A stretch of DNA of 64,000 nucleotides from Candidatus Peregrinibacteria bacterium (GTDB lineage Bacteria > Patescibacteriota > Gracilibacteria > UBA1369 > LOWO2-01-FULL-3): assembly GCA_018654255.1 (NCBI GenBank), contig JABILX010000003.1, positions 77,030 through 141,029 on the forward strand, given 5' to 3'. Below are positions 63,920 to 64,000 of this stretch, piece by piece. The position numbers and the translations under genes were made by a program. Each line of letters starts with the position of its first letter. Within the stretch, counting starts at the first letter, position 1. The notes under the pieces were generated by a model that was not told where the DNA came from, did not search any database, and saw nothing but the letters and a program-made list of their open reading frames with translations.

Positions 63920-64000
63920 ATGTCAGACACCCAACAACCCAAAACTCCCCCTTTCCCCCTCCGACAAACCCTACCAGAAACAGAAGCCTGGGAGAATATT
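63920..64000 (+). CDS. Start of a gene cut by the window edge
   Basis: An ATG at 63920 opens a frame reading MSDTQQPKTPPFPLRQTLPE, with no stop to 64000. An alternative open frame starts at 63847. The first 27 residues do not look like CarB. Too short to identify. Confidence 0.3.
   Translation, partial: MSDTQQPKTPPFPLRQTLPETEAWENI

Noticed and set aside
1-64000. CRISPR array, insertion sequence or prophage genes
   Set aside because: I saw no regularly spaced repeats, transposase, integrase or phage structural genes. The tandem repeats found are inside coding genes.
1-64000. Recoded UGA (glycine) as in Absconditabacteria/Gracilibacteria
   Set aside because: UGA acts as a stop in several ATGA overlaps (rplN/rplX, adk/map, antitoxin/toxin, rsmA/deacetylase).
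63847-64000. Start of carB after carA
   Set aside because: Neither open frame at the window end resembles the conserved CarB N-terminus.

Overview
The window is a 64 kb stretch of AT-rich bacterial DNA that looks like a Candidate Phyla Radiation (Patescibacteria) genome. The reasons are: the spc operon runs rpsE directly into rplO with no rpmD (L30); a family of very cysteine-rich proteins typical of such genomes is present in five copies; ribosomal genes are packed with 1-10 nt gaps or overlaps; and most start codons are preceded by A/T-rich sequence with no Shine-Dalgarno motif. UGA is used as a stop (for example in the ATGA overlaps rplN/rplX, adk/map and antitoxin/toxin), so this is code 11, not the UGA-Gly code of Absconditabacteria/Gracilibacteria. 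A near-complete UMP pathway would fit a Peregrinibacteria-like lineage, but that placement is an inference.

Region 1 (1-32,429) is the core information-processing block on the + strand: serS, a small minus-strand gene, rpoB-ssb-rpoC, rpsL-rpsG, fusA, tuf, rpsJ, then S10/spc/alpha genes through secY, adk, map, infA, rpmJ, rpsM-rpsK-rpsD-rpoA-rplQ and rplM-rpsI. ssb sits between rpoB and rpoC. Several proteins (RpoB, SSB, S5, S9, S11, L15, L22) carry low-complexity Lys/Ala/Glu/Pro tails. The block is broken by three non-coding stretches of interest: a multi-domain structured RNA candidate between rpsJ and rplC; a structured element present in three copies (after rpsG and twice after secY) whose stems show compensatory changes; and a tRNA-like gene with a half-copy nearby, a terminator and an apparent short transcript.

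Region 2 (32,271-45,300) is an accessory island. Five plus-strand genes encode cysteine-rich, zinc-ribbon/repeat proteins. They alternate with minus-strand hypothetical genes, many with strong sigma70-like promoters of their own. The island also holds a leucine-rich-variant (LRV) repeat protein with a coupled 52-residue gene, a pair of small paralogues, a ParE/RelE-type toxin-antitoxin pair with an operator-like repeat, and a small membrane protein that seems to start at a non-standard codon.

Region 3 (45,400-50,800) holds trmD, a P-type Ca2+-ATPase, a DUF167 protein, rsmA and a NodB-type deacetylase.

Region 4 (50,778-64,000) is the pyrimidine region: pyrF, pyrE, pyrK and pyrD on the minus strand, and pyrB, pyrC and carA on the plus strand. 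With CarB, which would lie outside the window, these would make UMP from bicarbonate, glutamine and aspartate. Between them lie a TauE/SafE-type permease, a 915-residue coiled-coil protein, and hypothetical genes.
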